The notes: generated from the sequence alone by a model not told the origin. Shown: positions 17,485-26,011, counted from the first letter of the stretch. The stretch: 64,000 nucleotides of DNA from CAZPHU01 sp964419255 (GCA_964419255.1 CAYQOU010000002.1:1-64000); one strand, 5' to 3'. Program-made: numbers and translations.

Positions 17485-17955
17485 CTACTGTTTGTGATAG
17501 GGATGGCCCTTCAAAATAGTAAATGCCCTGTAAAACTGCTCTGCGAGAAGCACCCAGCATAAACGATGTGGAAATGTCATCGAGGACAGACTTATGGTTT
17601 GCTGAGCCTTTTTTTTCAGATTCGATGATACACCGTAGGCTCCCCCGATCACAAAGACCAGTTGTTGCGAAGTGTTCATGACTTGTTCAACCCAGCAGGC
17701 AAATTCTTCACTGCTAAACTGCTTGCCCTCTTCTCCAAGTACTATCAGAGTACAATTAGAAGGAATTTTCTTTTCAATCCGTTTTTTTTCTTCTTCGAGG
17801 ACATAATCTACTGCCGTGTTCTTCGCCGCTTTCAAAAAGATGGTATCCAGAGTGCAATAGGGTCGAAGCATTTTTCTGTATCTCTCAAGCTCCCCGCAAA
17901 TGCTTTGCTTTTCTTTTCCTATACCAATAATTGTAACTGAAAATGCCACAAACAC
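17485..17955 (-). CDS. rlmH: 23S rRNA (pseudouridine-1915-N3)-methyltransferase
   Basis: 156 aa SPOUT methyltransferase. The C-terminal half has the SAM-binding trefoil knot: F-V-I-G-G-A-Y-G, then L-S-S-M-T-F-P-H and the conserved end A-E-Q-F-Y-R-A-F-T-I-L-K-G-H-P-Y-H-K. Methylates helix 69 of 23S rRNA. Start GTG 17955 or GTG 17949. Sits 7 nt after the PilZ gene, so probably co-transcribed with it. Confidence 0.95.
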   Translation of the reverse strand: MFVAFSVTIIGIGKEKQSICGELERYRKMLRPYCTLDTIFLKAAKNTAVDYVLEEEKKRIEKKIPSNCTLIVLGEEGKQFSSEEFACWVEQVMNTSQQLVFVIGGAYGVSSNLKKKAQQTISLSSMTFPHRLCWVLLAEQFYRAFTILKGHPYHKQ

Positions 17956-17962
17956 CTACACT

Positions 17963-19099
17963 CTATCGCCATTGATTCTGCTGGCGCTGCTTTTCAAAGA
18001 CATATTTTACAATCTGATCACGTTTGCGCTGCTCTTCAAATTGCACAAACTGCCCATGATGTCTATAATAGGTAGTCGATTTTGCTTCCTGGAGACCGAT
18101 TCTCAGAATTTTGCATGGTATCGAGGAGACGTTTACTCCGGGTATAGAAAAAGATACTGATATCAGATCCCCGGGGCGCAAAGACCGTTCACATATGAAA
18201 CTGAGGCCTCCCCCACTCAAATCCAGGATTTTCCCGCTCACCCTCTCTCCCCTTTGAATTTCACTCTTTTCGGGGTCAGAGGTTTTCAACAGTCGAAAGC
18301 GCAGGGGGAAATTAACCGGTACCCGCACATATTTGCGCATCTGGTTGCGGCGCAGCTCCAGCGTATGGTAGAAGGATAATGAACCGGCGGCATCTGCATG
18401 AGCCACTCGCACTGGAATGCCATACAAACCATCCTGTTTTCGGGTAAAACTAAAATTTAACACTTCTCCCCGGGCAATCTGAGACAAATCCTCCTTTTCG
18501 CTGTCGTATTCCAGCGTAAATACGAATTCATCGGAGTCGACAACAGTGGCTCTCTGAACAAGCGGAATGCGAAGATCATTGCCAAAGATTGAACCAGACT
18601 GCCCGATGGATATATTACGGGTGGATACAAGAGGATGTTCAAACGGTAGATGGTGAAAGCCTGCTTTATGCCTGATTGAAGAGATCAAGGCATTCATCTC
18701 TTGATATGCCGCTTCACCTGGTTTTTTACTCAAAAGCAGGTTTATATGCTTATCGACGCATTTTTCAAAAACAGAGACGGATTGAAGGATTATTTGCGGC
18801 TGCAGGGATGGCTCTTGATTTCGCAGCTGTTGCAGACAGGCTGTCTCGGAAGCTGTCAGCCCCATTTTTCTGGCAGACTCATCCAATCGCTTGGCATTAG
18901 ATTGAACCAGATCTTCCTTTTGCCTCACACTCCTGTAGGCATAGAATCCAATGAGGGCTCCCAAAATGAGCATCCCAATCGGCAGAAAGGACATGATTGC
19001 CGACCAGCTCGTCCCTTTCCATCCGATCTGCTCGATCACAGATTGCCCGAAAGCCAGATGAGCGAATATTCCTATATAAATACCGGTTTTATTTTTCAT
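17963..19099 (-). CDS. Membrane protein with C-terminal PilZ (c-di-GMP binding) domain
   Basis: 378 aa from ATG 19099 (the frame is open to 19195). A hydrophobic N-terminus and one membrane helix (about 28-50) precede a helical region and a YcgR-N-like beta domain. The PilZ domain starts at about residue 250: R-K-Y-V-R-V (the R-x-x-x-R c-di-GMP loop) followed by D-L-S-G-G-G (D/N-x-S-x-x-G). A c-di-GMP receptor that likely regulates motility or pili, given its place upstream of the pilus genes. Confidence 0.83.
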   Translation of the reverse strand: MKNKTGIYIGIFAHLAFGQSVIEQIGWKGTSWSAIMSFLPIGMLILGALIGFYAYRSVRQKEDLVQSNAKRLDESARKMGLTASETACLQQLRNQEPSLQPQIILQSVSVFEKCVDKHINLLLSKKPGEAAYQEMNALISSIRHKAGFHHLPFEHPLVSTRNISIGQSGSIFGNDLRIPLVQRATVVDSDEFVFTLEYDSEKEDLSQIARGEVLNFSFTRKQDGLYGIPVRVAHADAAGSLSFYHTLELRRNQMRKYVRVPVNFPLRFRLLKTSDPEKSEIQRGERVSGKILDLSGGGLSFICERSLRPGDLISVSFSIPGVNVSSIPCKILRIGLQEAKSTTYYRHHGQFVQFEEQRKRDQIVKYVFEKQRQQNQWR

Positions 19100-19292
19100 G
19101 GATACTCGCGACCATACGAATCTACATGGTCTTAAAATCATTTTATTATAGATAAGTAGTAAAATAGATTGTACATTTGTATTTCGGCCTTTCATATGAG
19201 CTGATATCTGCTAAAATATGATACGGTTTCAGATACAGGTGCCATCAATAGCTATTTTAATGTAAAAGTCACCATCCCGGCAAGGATCTAAT

Positions 19293-19610
19293 GTGAAAAA
19301 AGTCCCGGTCGAAAATATCCAAAAAGATATGATCCTGGCACGCGATATCTGCGCGTCTTCTGGTAATATCCTGTTGGGCTCAGATACTCCCCTGACCCCG
19401 GCACTTGGCAGACGGCTGCGCAACTGGGGAATCACATTCGTATACGTGCATGGTGAAGAAGAAAACACCACGGAGCCAAAAGAACAGACTGTTGCTCCGG
19501 AGGAGGTCGGCAGGCATCTACAGGAAAAATTTTCTGAAGTAATGGATGATCCGATAATGCAGAAGATATTTACCGCGGTGTTTCGATACCGCATTCAAAA
19601 AGATACATAA
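19293..19610 (+). CDS. Small stand-alone domain related to HD-GYP N-terminal regions
   Basis: 105 aa. GTG start with AAGGA 9 nt upstream. I-Q-K-D-M-I-L-A-R-D-I, N-I-L-L-G, L-R-N-W-G-I-T-F-V-Y-V follow the pattern of the short domain usually found before HD-GYP phosphodiesterases (DUF3391-like). Here it stands alone, 14 nt before an HDOD protein, so the two probably act together in signalling. Confidence 0.6.
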   Translation: MKKVPVENIQKDMILARDICASSGNILLGSDTPLTPALGRRLRNWGITFVYVHGEEENTTEPKEQTVAPEEVGRHLQEKFSEVMDDPIMQKIFTAVFRYRIQKDT

Positions 19611-19624
19611 TCAGGATTCTTTTT

Positions 19625-20482
19625 GTGAAATACCGTCGTGATTTGCTCAAAGCCATAGAAAACGTTGCAAGCGTTCCCACTTTGCCCACGGTTATGGAGC
19701 GGATAACCATGCTGCTGCAAAATCCGCAAACATCGGCGGAGGAGATCGGTCGTGCAATCACCACCGACCAGTCTCTGGCATCAAAAGTACTGAAGCTGGT
19801 CAATTCTGCCTTCTATGGTTTCCCGGGAAGGATAAGTACAATCACTCATGCAGTCGTAATCCTTGGATTTGCCACCATAAAAAACATCGTCTTAACGGCC
19901 ACAATCATTGATGTTTTTCGCAAAAGGCAGGCAGGTATCGCTGGATTTGACATGGAGCAGTTTTGGTTTCATTCGGTGGCCTGTGGTGCAGCAGCAAAAT
20001 CATTGGCCAAGCTGGTTGGATGTAATGAGCGGGAGGAATGCTTTATCGCGGGCCTGCTCCACGATATCGGCAAAATCATTATCTGCCAATATCTTCCTGA
20101 TGAATTTGAGCAAATTGTTACGAATGCTCAAAAAAAACATATACTCTTCCTGGAGAGTGAAGGCCAGCTTTTCAGAACGAGCCACCAGGAGATCGGTGGT
20201 TTTCTTACCGAAAGCTGGAATCTTCCCCAAAATCTTCAGTACCCGGTGAATTTCCATCACCAGCCTCAACCCGGTGATAAGTATTATACAATCACAGCAA
20301 TCGTGCATATTGCGGACATTCTTGTTCGAGCGATGGACTATGGTAACAGCGGTGACCAAAAAATCCCCAAGGCATCTCATCGGGTGTGGGAGGATCTGGG
20401 ACTAAATCACCTTTCGCTGCAACAAGTTCTTGAGAGTGTAAACGATGAAGTAGAAAAAGCTACAGTATTCATGCAAATATAA
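19625..20482 (+). CDS. HDOD-domain signalling protein
   Basis: 285 aa. The HDOD domain covers about residues 10-205: V-P-T-L-P-T-V-M-E-R-I, D-Q-S-L-A-S-K-V-L-K-L-V-N-S-A, and G-L-L-H-D-I-G-K. HDOD proteins are HD-related but mostly non-catalytic, and act in c-di-GMP, stress or motility regulation. Unusually, the H-D-I-G-K doublet is kept here, so some hydrolase activity cannot be excluded. GTG start with AGGA upstream; operon with the 105-aa protein. Confidence 0.88.
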   Translation: MKYRRDLLKAIENVASVPTLPTVMERITMLLQNPQTSAEEIGRAITTDQSLASKVLKLVNSAFYGFPGRISTITHAVVILGFATIKNIVLTATIIDVFRKRQAGIAGFDMEQFWFHSVACGAAAKSLAKLVGCNEREECFIAGLLHDIGKIIICQYLPDEFEQIVTNAQKKHILFLESEGQLFRTSHQEIGGFLTESWNLPQNLQYPVNFHHQPQPGDKYYTITAIVHIADILVRAMDYGNSGDQKIPKASHRVWEDLGLNHLSLQQVLESVNDEVEKATVFMQI

Positions 20483-20489
20483 ACCCTCC

Positions 20490-20693
20490 TTATGCATCCA
20501 GAGTGTTGCTGTCTTCCTCCTCACTAAAATTCTGTCTTTGAGAAAGTCTTTGCAGGCGGATTTTTTCCCTGACTTTCTGATTTTTCGAGAAATTTCTGGG
20601 AAGCGCGAAACTGTGTAGCGCGGTAAGGATCGCAAGGAAAAGGATAACCAGTCCTGCCACATGTACCAGTGATATTTGGTCGAAAAAAATCAT
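20490..20693 (-). CDS. Small membrane protein downstream of gpgS
   Basis: 67 aa. One membrane helix (about residues 10-28), then a charged tail rich in Lys, Arg, Gln and Glu. ATG 20693 has GAGG about 10 nt upstream, inside the end of gpgS. No family recognised. The tight link with gpgS (5 nt) suggests co-expression. Confidence 0.6.
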   Translation of the reverse strand: MIFFDQISLVHVAGLVILFLAILTALHSFALPRNFSKNQKVREKIRLQRLSQRQNFSEEEDSNTLDA

Positions 20694-20698
20694 TTTTT

Positions 20699-21610
20699 CT
20701 AAACCTCATCAAAGGGAGGAAGTATAACTTCTCGTATTTGTTTTTCAACCACTCTGTTGTCGATCAGGGATTTCATCTGCGTATGCAAGGACTCTGTAAT
20801 TTTTGTTATCTTCTTTTGTTCCAGCTTCTTAAAAAAAGTCTGAAGAATACCAAAAGACATCTCTCCCAATTCGACGCCTGATCTGTTTCTGTGATACCGG
20901 GTCCCCATATCCACTTGCGCTATGGCGTCGAGGCCAAAGAGGGCATACATATCTATAAGGAGTCCTATTTCAACACCGTAGCCGCTTGAGAAGGGCACCT
21001 GCGAGATGCTTTTTTTTCGAAAGCCGTACTCTCCCGAAAGAGGCTGGGCAACCTGTGCAAGATCAGGATAGAACATACTCAATAGTGGGCGTATCAGTAT
21101 CTCAGTGACGCGTCCACCATAATCATGAATTGTTTCACCATTGACCCGAAGCGGTCGTCTGTACTTACCTTTAACAAACTCGATGGATGAATCCATCAGC
21201 AAGGGTGCCGCAATCCCGTAAACAAATCGCTGATCAAAATTACTTATATCGGCATCGATGCACACCAGGATATCTCCATGTGCAACGAAGAGAGATTTCC
21301 ATAGCGCAGCCCCTTTACCGTTAACGGAAAAACTGTCGGCCTGGATCTCTTCCACATCAAACACACGTGCTCCCGCTTTTTTTGCGACAGATTTTGTCTT
21401 ATCCTGAGAACTGCCGTCCATTACAATTATTTCATCGACCAGTGTTGCCTCTTGCTTAAGAGCGCTGGAAATATTATTTACAATTTTCCCAATCGTTTTC
21501 TCCTCGTTGAGCGTCGGGATGACGACGGAGATGGAGGTTTTGTTTATTCTTTTTAGTTCAACCAGCGTGCTTACAGGCAAAAACTGACTATGGTGATACT
21601 CATTTATCAT
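20699..21610 (-). CDS. gpgS: Glucosyl-3-phosphoglycerate synthase
   Basis: 303 aa from ATG 21610, which has GGAG 7 nt upstream; the frame is open 29 codons further. GT-A fold transferase of the GT81 type: V-V-I-P-T-L-N-E-E-K-T-I near the start, C-I-D-A-D-I (metal-binding DxD), N-G-K-G-A-A-L-W, and P-L-S-G-E-Y-G-F, all typical of GpgS. Transfers glucose to 3-phosphoglycerate, first step to glucosylglycerate, a compatible solute of salt- or nitrogen-stressed cells. No phosphatase gene (gpgP) lies beside it. Sugar donor and exact product are inferred. Confidence 0.85.
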   Translation of the reverse strand: MINEYHHSQFLPVSTLVELKRINKTSISVVIPTLNEEKTIGKIVNNISSALKQEATLVDEIIVMDGSSQDKTKSVAKKAGARVFDVEEIQADSFSVNGKGAALWKSLFVAHGDILVCIDADISNFDQRFVYGIAAPLLMDSSIEFVKGKYRRPLRVNGETIHDYGGRVTEILIRPLLSMFYPDLAQVAQPLSGEYGFRKKSISQVPFSSGYGVEIGLLIDMYALFGLDAIAQVDMGTRYHRNRSGVELGEMSFGILQTFFKKLEQKKITKITESLHTQMKSLIDNRVVEKQIREVILPPFDEV

Positions 21611-21745
21611 TTTTTTCTCCGGAAATTTTTCACCGAAAAACAGGCGGTTAACTCTATCCGTATAATTGCATGGCTCATATTTTATGATACAGAGCAATTA
21701 TTGCGGAAACAAGTAGTTTCAGCAGGAATTGTGTGAATATACATA

Positions 21746-21775
21746 TTGACATTGCAACTCTCTACAACTTATATT
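21746..21775 (+). promoter_or_regulatory. Sigma-70 promoter of the rplM operon
   Basis: TTGACA (21746-21751), 18-bp spacer, TATATT (21770-21775), 54 bp upstream of the rplM start. Confidence 0.75.
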
Positions 21776-21798
21776 TTTGAGACTGTTCTCATATTTTA

Positions 21799-21816
21799 TC
21801 CTTATATAGATAAGGA
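21799..21816 (+). promoter_or_regulatory. rplM: Hairpin covering the rplM ribosome binding site
   Basis: TCCTTAT (21799-21805) and ATAAGGA (21810-21816) form a perfect 7-bp stem with an ATAG loop. The 3' arm is the Shine-Dalgarno AAGGAG (21812-21817) of rplM. Looks like a translational control hairpin, possibly for L13 autoregulation. Confidence 0.6.
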
Positions 21817-21828
21817 GTTCGGTTCCCA

Positions 21829-22260
21829 ATGAAAACCGTAGTTGTAAACACAAAGAGCATCGAGCGCAAATGGTTTGTAATTGATGCATCCGACATGGTT
21901 TTAGGACGTTTGTCCTCCACCATAGCTAATCTTCTGATGGGAAAAGCCAAACCGGCATATTCACCCAATCAGGATCACGGCGATTATGTTATCGTTACCA
22001 ACGCCGACAAGGTAGTGCTCACCGGCCGCAAAGCCGACACAAAAACCTACTTTCGGCACTCAGGATTTCCGGGTGGGGAAAAAATCAGGCCCTACAAGAA
22101 GCAGATGGAGCTTGATCCCACGCAGGTTATCAAACTTGCGGTAAAGGGTATGATTCCCAAGACAACATTGGGAAGACAGATATTGAAAAAACTTCATGTT
22201 TATGCGGGGGACAATCATCCCCATGCAGCTCAGAAACCCGAACCATTTGCGATCAAGTAA
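21829..22260 (+). CDS. rplM: 50S ribosomal protein L13
   Basis: 143 aa, the usual length. D-A-S-D-M-V-L-G-R-L-S, the signature K-G-M-I-P-K-T-T-L-G-R and the K-L-H-V-Y-A-G end region are all present. Early assembly protein of the large subunit. First gene of the ribosomal run, with rpsI 30 nt behind. Confidence 0.98.
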   Translation: MKTVVVNTKSIERKWFVIDASDMVLGRLSSTIANLLMGKAKPAYSPNQDHGDYVIVTNADKVVLTGRKADTKTYFRHSGFPGGEKIRPYKKQMELDPTQVIKLAVKGMIPKTTLGRQILKKLHVYAGDNHPHAAQKPEPFAIK

Positions 22261-22290
22261 GATCAGCAATAAACATCATTAAAGGAGCTG

Positions 22291-22686
22291 ATGATTTTGG
22301 AAAACGTCCAACGCGCAACTGGAAGACGTAAATCAGCAATCGCTTCGGTGATTCTAAAAAATGGCAAAGGCGAGCGCAAGATCAACGGAAAAGATATCAA
22401 AGATTACATCAAGAGTGACACTCTGATTATGGATATCGAAAAGCCGCTTGAGGTTCTGCAAGCCAGTGACTCATTCGACATTTCAGTTCGAGTACGCGGG
22501 GGTGGACTCAGCGGTCAATCCGGTGCTATCCGCCTGGGAATATCCCGTGCCCTTGCCGGTCTGAGCGAAGAGAATCATCGTTTACTTCGCAAGCATGGTC
22601 TTCTGACGCGCGATTCTCGTGAGGTAGAACGTAAGAAGTATGGCCTTGCCGGTGCACGCAAGCGCTTCCAGTTCTCGAAACGTTAA
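22291..22686 (+). CDS. rpsI: 30S ribosomal protein S9
   Basis: 131 aa. R-A-T-G-R-R-K-S-A-I-A at the start, G-G-G-L-S-G-Q-S-G-A-I-R in the middle and the conserved basic end (A-R-K-R-F-Q-F-S-K-R), whose final arginine contacts P-site tRNA. AAAGGAG before the ATG. The rplM-rpsI pair is conserved across bacteria. Confidence 0.98.
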   Translation: MILENVQRATGRRKSAIASVILKNGKGERKINGKDIKDYIKSDTLIMDIEKPLEVLQASDSFDISVRVRGGGLSGQSGAIRLGISRALAGLSEENHRLLRKHGLLTRDSREVERKKYGLAGARKRFQFSKR

Positions 22687-22861
22687 TTGTTTTTTTTCTT
22701 TTATTCCAAACCCGAGTTGAGCGATTCTCTCTGGACGATTCGCGCAATTCAGGGCAGTTATAACCACGCACATACGACAGGCAGTGAACGGGTGTCCCGC
22801 GAGGGATCTTTCTCTGTGGTAAGTCGTATGGCGGAGTAACCCATTTAGTTAGGAGCATAAA
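22687..22861 (+). promoter_or_regulatory. rpsB leader with long-range hairpin and repeat copy D
   Basis: A 175-bp gap before rpsB. CATACGAC (22771-22778) pairs perfectly with GTCGTATG (22823-22830), enclosing a GGG/CCC mini-stem; the outer strands can add pairs. Such a structure just before the rpsB Shine-Dalgarno suggests S2-dependent autoregulation, known for rpsB leaders in other phyla. The segment 22716-22748 belongs to the dispersed repeat family. A T-rich stretch right after rpsI is not preceded by a stem. Confidence 0.5.
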
Positions 22862-23731
22862 ATGTCCGCAGTTTCTCTACAGCAGCTACTCAAAGCAGGT
22901 ACTCATTTCGGTCACCAGACAAAACGGTGGAATCCGAAAATGAAACGCTTTATCCTTTGCCCGCGAAACGGCATCTATATTGTAGACCTCAACAAGACAA
23001 TGTCCAGCCTGGACACATTTGTCGACCGTGTCAGACGAGAGGTTGAGCGCGGCGGGAGAGTTCTTTTTGTTGGAACCAAAAAGCAGATCAAGGATGTTAT
23101 ACGAGAGGAAGCGACCCGTTGTGGAATGCCATATGTTACCGAGCGCTGGCTTGGAGGGATGCTGACCAATTTTCAGACTATTCGCCAGAGTGTATCTAAG
23201 CTTGAGAAGATAGAGGCGATGGAAAACGACGGTACCATGGAGGCGTTACCGAAGAAAGAAGTCCTCTCTCTCATGAAGCAGAAAGAGAAGCTTCTTTCGG
23301 TGCTTTCAGGTATTCGTCATATGCGCCGGCTTCCATCACTGATTTTTGTTGTTGATGCGATCAAGGAGCATATCGCTATAAGTGAAGCTCGCCGTCTTCG
23401 CATTCCAATCGGCGCCATAATCGACACAAATTGTGATCCTGACAGTGTCGATTATCCTATTCCCGGAAATGATGATGCTATCAAATCGGTGCACCTTATT
23501 ACGAGTGCGATTTCGGAAACGATACTGAGTGTCAAGGCCATAAAGGAAGAGGAGCTTGAACAGGAAGCTGCCAAGGCTAAAGCTGCAGAAGATGAATCAT
23601 TTGAGGAAGGCGAAGAACAGGAAGTAGAAGAAGTGGAAGAGGAAGAAGAGGACGGCAGCGAGAAAAAACCGACCCAAAAGCGTCGTGTCTTCCGTCGCAA
23701 GATGGTTAAGTCAGATGAGGACGAAGAATAG
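22862..23731 (+). CDS. rpsB: 30S ribosomal protein S2 with acidic C-terminal extension
   Basis: 289 aa; the core (residues 1-230) is standard: L-L-K-A-G-T-H-F-G-H, R-W-L-G-G-M-L-T-N-F, P-I-G-A-I-I-D-T-N-C-D-P. Residues from about 235 form an unusual tail, first very acidic (E-rich), then basic (K-R-R-V-F-R-R-K-M-V-K) and acidic again at the end. Usual S2 ends near 240. TTAGGAG precedes the ATG. Confidence 0.97.
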   Translation: MSAVSLQQLLKAGTHFGHQTKRWNPKMKRFILCPRNGIYIVDLNKTMSSLDTFVDRVRREVERGGRVLFVGTKKQIKDVIREEATRCGMPYVTERWLGGMLTNFQTIRQSVSKLEKIEAMENDGTMEALPKKEVLSLMKQKEKLLSVLSGIRHMRRLPSLIFVVDAIKEHIAISEARRLRIPIGAIIDTNCDPDSVDYPIPGNDDAIKSVHLITSAISETILSVKAIKEEELEQEAAKAKAAEDESFEEGEEQEVEEVEEEEEDGSEKKPTQKRRVFRRKMVKSDEDEE

Positions 23732-23805
23732 TCTTCTTACACCTTTTTTTATCATATTAAACTTGCTTATAACCGAATAGGTTCGAAAAAAAGGAGAATC
23801 TTCCC

Positions 23806-24693
23806 ATGGCAATTACTGCTTCAATGGTAAAAGAGTTGCGCGAAAAGACAGGTCTGGGCATGATGGCTTGCAAGAAAGCACTGACCGAAACCGATGGCGA
23901 CATGGAAAAAGCTATCGAAAACCTGCGCAAGCAGGGGCAGGCGACCGCTGCAAAGCGTGCGGGAAAAGCCGCAAAAGAAGGAAAAGTACACGTAATAATT
24001 CAGGAAAACGACGCCCTTATTTATGAGGTAAACTCGGAAACCGATTTTGTCGCCAGAAATGATGATTTTCTTTCATTCGTGGAGGCACTTGGCTCTCTGC
24101 TTATGAACAAAAAGCCATCCGATATGGATGCGGCAAAAGCACTCGTAGCAGAAGATTTTGGTGGCCAGAGTGTCGAGTCAAAAATTATGGAGCTGGTCGG
24201 TAAAATCGGGGAAAACATCTCTTTCCGCCGATTCAAAATCCTGCCGGTCGATAAAAGTAAACAGCGCGCGTTTTCCTATGTTCATGGAAACGGCCGAATC
24301 GGTGTGGTTTTGACGATTTCATCCGACAAACCTGAGGTTTTGAATTCTGAAGCTGTTGAGGAGCTTGGGAAGGATCTTGCCATGCAAATTGCCGCCTCAA
24401 ACCCGTTGGCAATTTCCCGTGATATGGTTTCTCAGGAGCTTGTTTCAAAAGAGCGTGAAATTTTCCTGACTCAGGCACAAACATCCGGCAAACCCGAAAA
24501 AGTCTGGGAACGTATTGTGGATGGAAAATTGTCAAAGTTCTTCAAAGAAGTTGCTCTTCTTGAGCAGGAATATATCAAAGATACAGACCTTTCAGTAACC
24601 GACAGAATCAAGCAGACAGAGAAAGAAACGAATTCGTCTCTTTCTGTAGACGGCATGATTCGTTTCGAACTTGGTTCTGAAGAGGAGGAATGA
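23806..24693 (+). CDS. tsf: Elongation factor Ts
   Basis: 295 aa. Nucleotide-exchange factor of EF-Tu. N-terminal UBA-like helix bundle with E-K-T-G-L-G-M-M-A-C-K-K-A-L, then the signature V-N-S-E-T-D-F-V-A-R-N. Two-domain core complete. AAAGGAG upstream. pyrH begins on its stop codon. Confidence 0.98.
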   Translation: MAITASMVKELREKTGLGMMACKKALTETDGDMEKAIENLRKQGQATAAKRAGKAAKEGKVHVIIQENDALIYEVNSETDFVARNDDFLSFVEALGSLLMNKKPSDMDAAKALVAEDFGGQSVESKIMELVGKIGENISFRRFKILPVDKSKQRAFSYVHGNGRIGVVLTISSDKPEVLNSEAVEELGKDLAMQIAASNPLAISRDMVSQELVSKEREIFLTQAQTSGKPEKVWERIVDGKLSKFFKEVALLEQEYIKDTDLSVTDRIKQTEKETNSSLSVDGMIRFELGSEEEE

Positions 24694-25418
24694 CTCACGT
24701 GCCAGTTGCCTTCAAGCGCATCCTTCTGAAACTCAGCGGAGAGGTTCTTGCCGGAGAAAAGGGTTACGGCTATGACCCTGAGACGGCATTCCGTGTAGCG
24801 CATGAGATAAAAGAAGTCTACGAACTGGGGGTTCAGATTGCTATTGTACTTGGCGGCGGCAACATATTTCGGGGGGTGGCAGGTGCCGCGCAGGGGTTTA
24901 ACCGGAGCACCGGTGATACTGTAGGCATGCTTGCCACCATGATCAATGCCCTGCTTTTCAAAGAAACTCTGGAAACGCTGGCAATACCTGCTCGAGTACT
25001 GTCGGCCACGGAGATGAATAAAGTCTGCGAATATTACATCCGGGAACGTGCAATTAGACATCTTGAAAAACGCCGTGTTGTCATCATGGGTGGTGGTACG
25101 GGTAATCCCTATTTTACCACCGACACCGCAGCTGCACTCAGAGCCGCGGAAGTCAACTGTGATGTATTGATGAAGGCTACTAAAGTCGACGGGGTCTACG
25201 ACTCCGATCCAGCCACAAATCCAGACGCCAAAAAACTGCAATCTTTATCCCCACAGGAAGCTCTGGAAAGAGGCATCCGGGTCATGGACGCTGCCGCATT
25301 TTCACTGTGCATGGATAACGATATACCCATTGCAGTATTTAAATTATTGGAAAAAGGTAATCTGCGTAAATGTATTGAAGGGCAACCTGTAGGTTCCGTA
25401 GTCAGAAAGGGAGCATGA
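24690..25418 (+). CDS. pyrH: UMP kinase
   Basis: 242 aa amino-acid-kinase-fold enzyme; UMP + ATP to UDP. L-K-L-S-G-E, V-L-G-G-G-N-I-F-R-G and G-G-T-G-N-P-Y-F-T-T-D are substrate loops. ATG overlaps the tsf stop (ATGA) with GAGGAGG in front; GTG 24699 is an alternative. Confidence 0.97.
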   Translation: MTHVPVAFKRILLKLSGEVLAGEKGYGYDPETAFRVAHEIKEVYELGVQIAIVLGGGNIFRGVAGAAQGFNRSTGDTVGMLATMINALLFKETLETLAIPARVLSATEMNKVCEYYIRERAIRHLEKRRVVIMGGGTGNPYFTTDTAAALRAAEVNCDVLMKATKVDGVYDSDPATNPDAKKLQSLSPQEALERGIRVMDAAAFSLCMDNDIPIAVFKLLEKGNLRKCIEGQPVGSVVRKGA

Positions 25419-25420
25419 CC

Positions 25421-25984
25421 ATGGCCGTGATAGAAGAAATCAATCAGGAGACCGAACAGCGGATGGCAAAATCTCTCGAGAGCCTGAAGCGTGATTTTTC
25501 CCGCATTCGTACCGGACGAGCTTCACCCTCCTTGCTCGAGGGAGTCACGGTTGACTATTACGGATCGCCGATGCCGATCAGCCAGGTCGGTAACATTTCA
25601 GTTCCGGAAGCACGGTTGATGATTATCCAGCCATGGGAAAAGAACATGCTTGCTCCGATTGAAAAGGCGATTATGGCATCCGATCTTGGGCTCAATCCGC
25701 AAAACGATGGTAACGTGATCAGAGTACCTATTCCTCCTTTGAGCGAGGATCGTCGAAAAGATTTATATAAAACATGTAAAAAAACTGCGGAAGAAAGCAA
25801 GATCGCCGTTAGAAATATCCGCCGCGACAGCAACGAAAAGTTGAAGAAGGCAGAAAAAAATAAAGAGATTACACAGGATGATCAGAAAAAGGCCATGGAA
25901 TCCATTCAACAACTTACTGATAAATTTATTAAGGCTGTTGACGATCAACTGACTTTGAAAGAAAAAGAAATCATGGAAGTTTAA
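25421..25984 (+). CDS. frr: Ribosome recycling factor
   Basis: 187 aa, standard length. Three-helix bundle with R-T-G-R-A-S-P-S-L-L and the hinge beta-domain. ATG 25421 is spaced 7 nt from GGGAG; ATG 25415, overlapping the pyrH stop, has no room for a binding site. With EF-G it splits post-termination ribosomes. Confidence 0.97.
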   Translation: MAVIEEINQETEQRMAKSLESLKRDFSRIRTGRASPSLLEGVTVDYYGSPMPISQVGNISVPEARLMIIQPWEKNMLAPIEKAIMASDLGLNPQNDGNVIRVPIPPLSEDRRKDLYKTCKKTAEESKIAVRNIRRDSNEKLKKAEKNKEITQDDQKKAMESIQQLTDKFIKAVDDQLTLKEKEIMEV

Positions 25985-26000
25985 TCATGATTAAACTTCC
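25975..26000. other. 26-bp perfect palindrome across the frr stop codon
   Basis: Arms of 13 bases, GGAAGTTTAATCA and TGATTAAACTTCC, meet without spacer. The stop codon is inside. It stands 11 bp before the operon terminator. It could be an RNA processing hairpin, protect the 3' end, or be a protein site. Confidence 0.75.
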
Positions 26001-26011
26001 GGACATTATCA

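Noticed and set aside
24471..25241. 256-aa open frame antisense to tsf and pyrH
   Set aside because: It mirrors two highly conserved genes, lacks any family motif and is a shadow frame.
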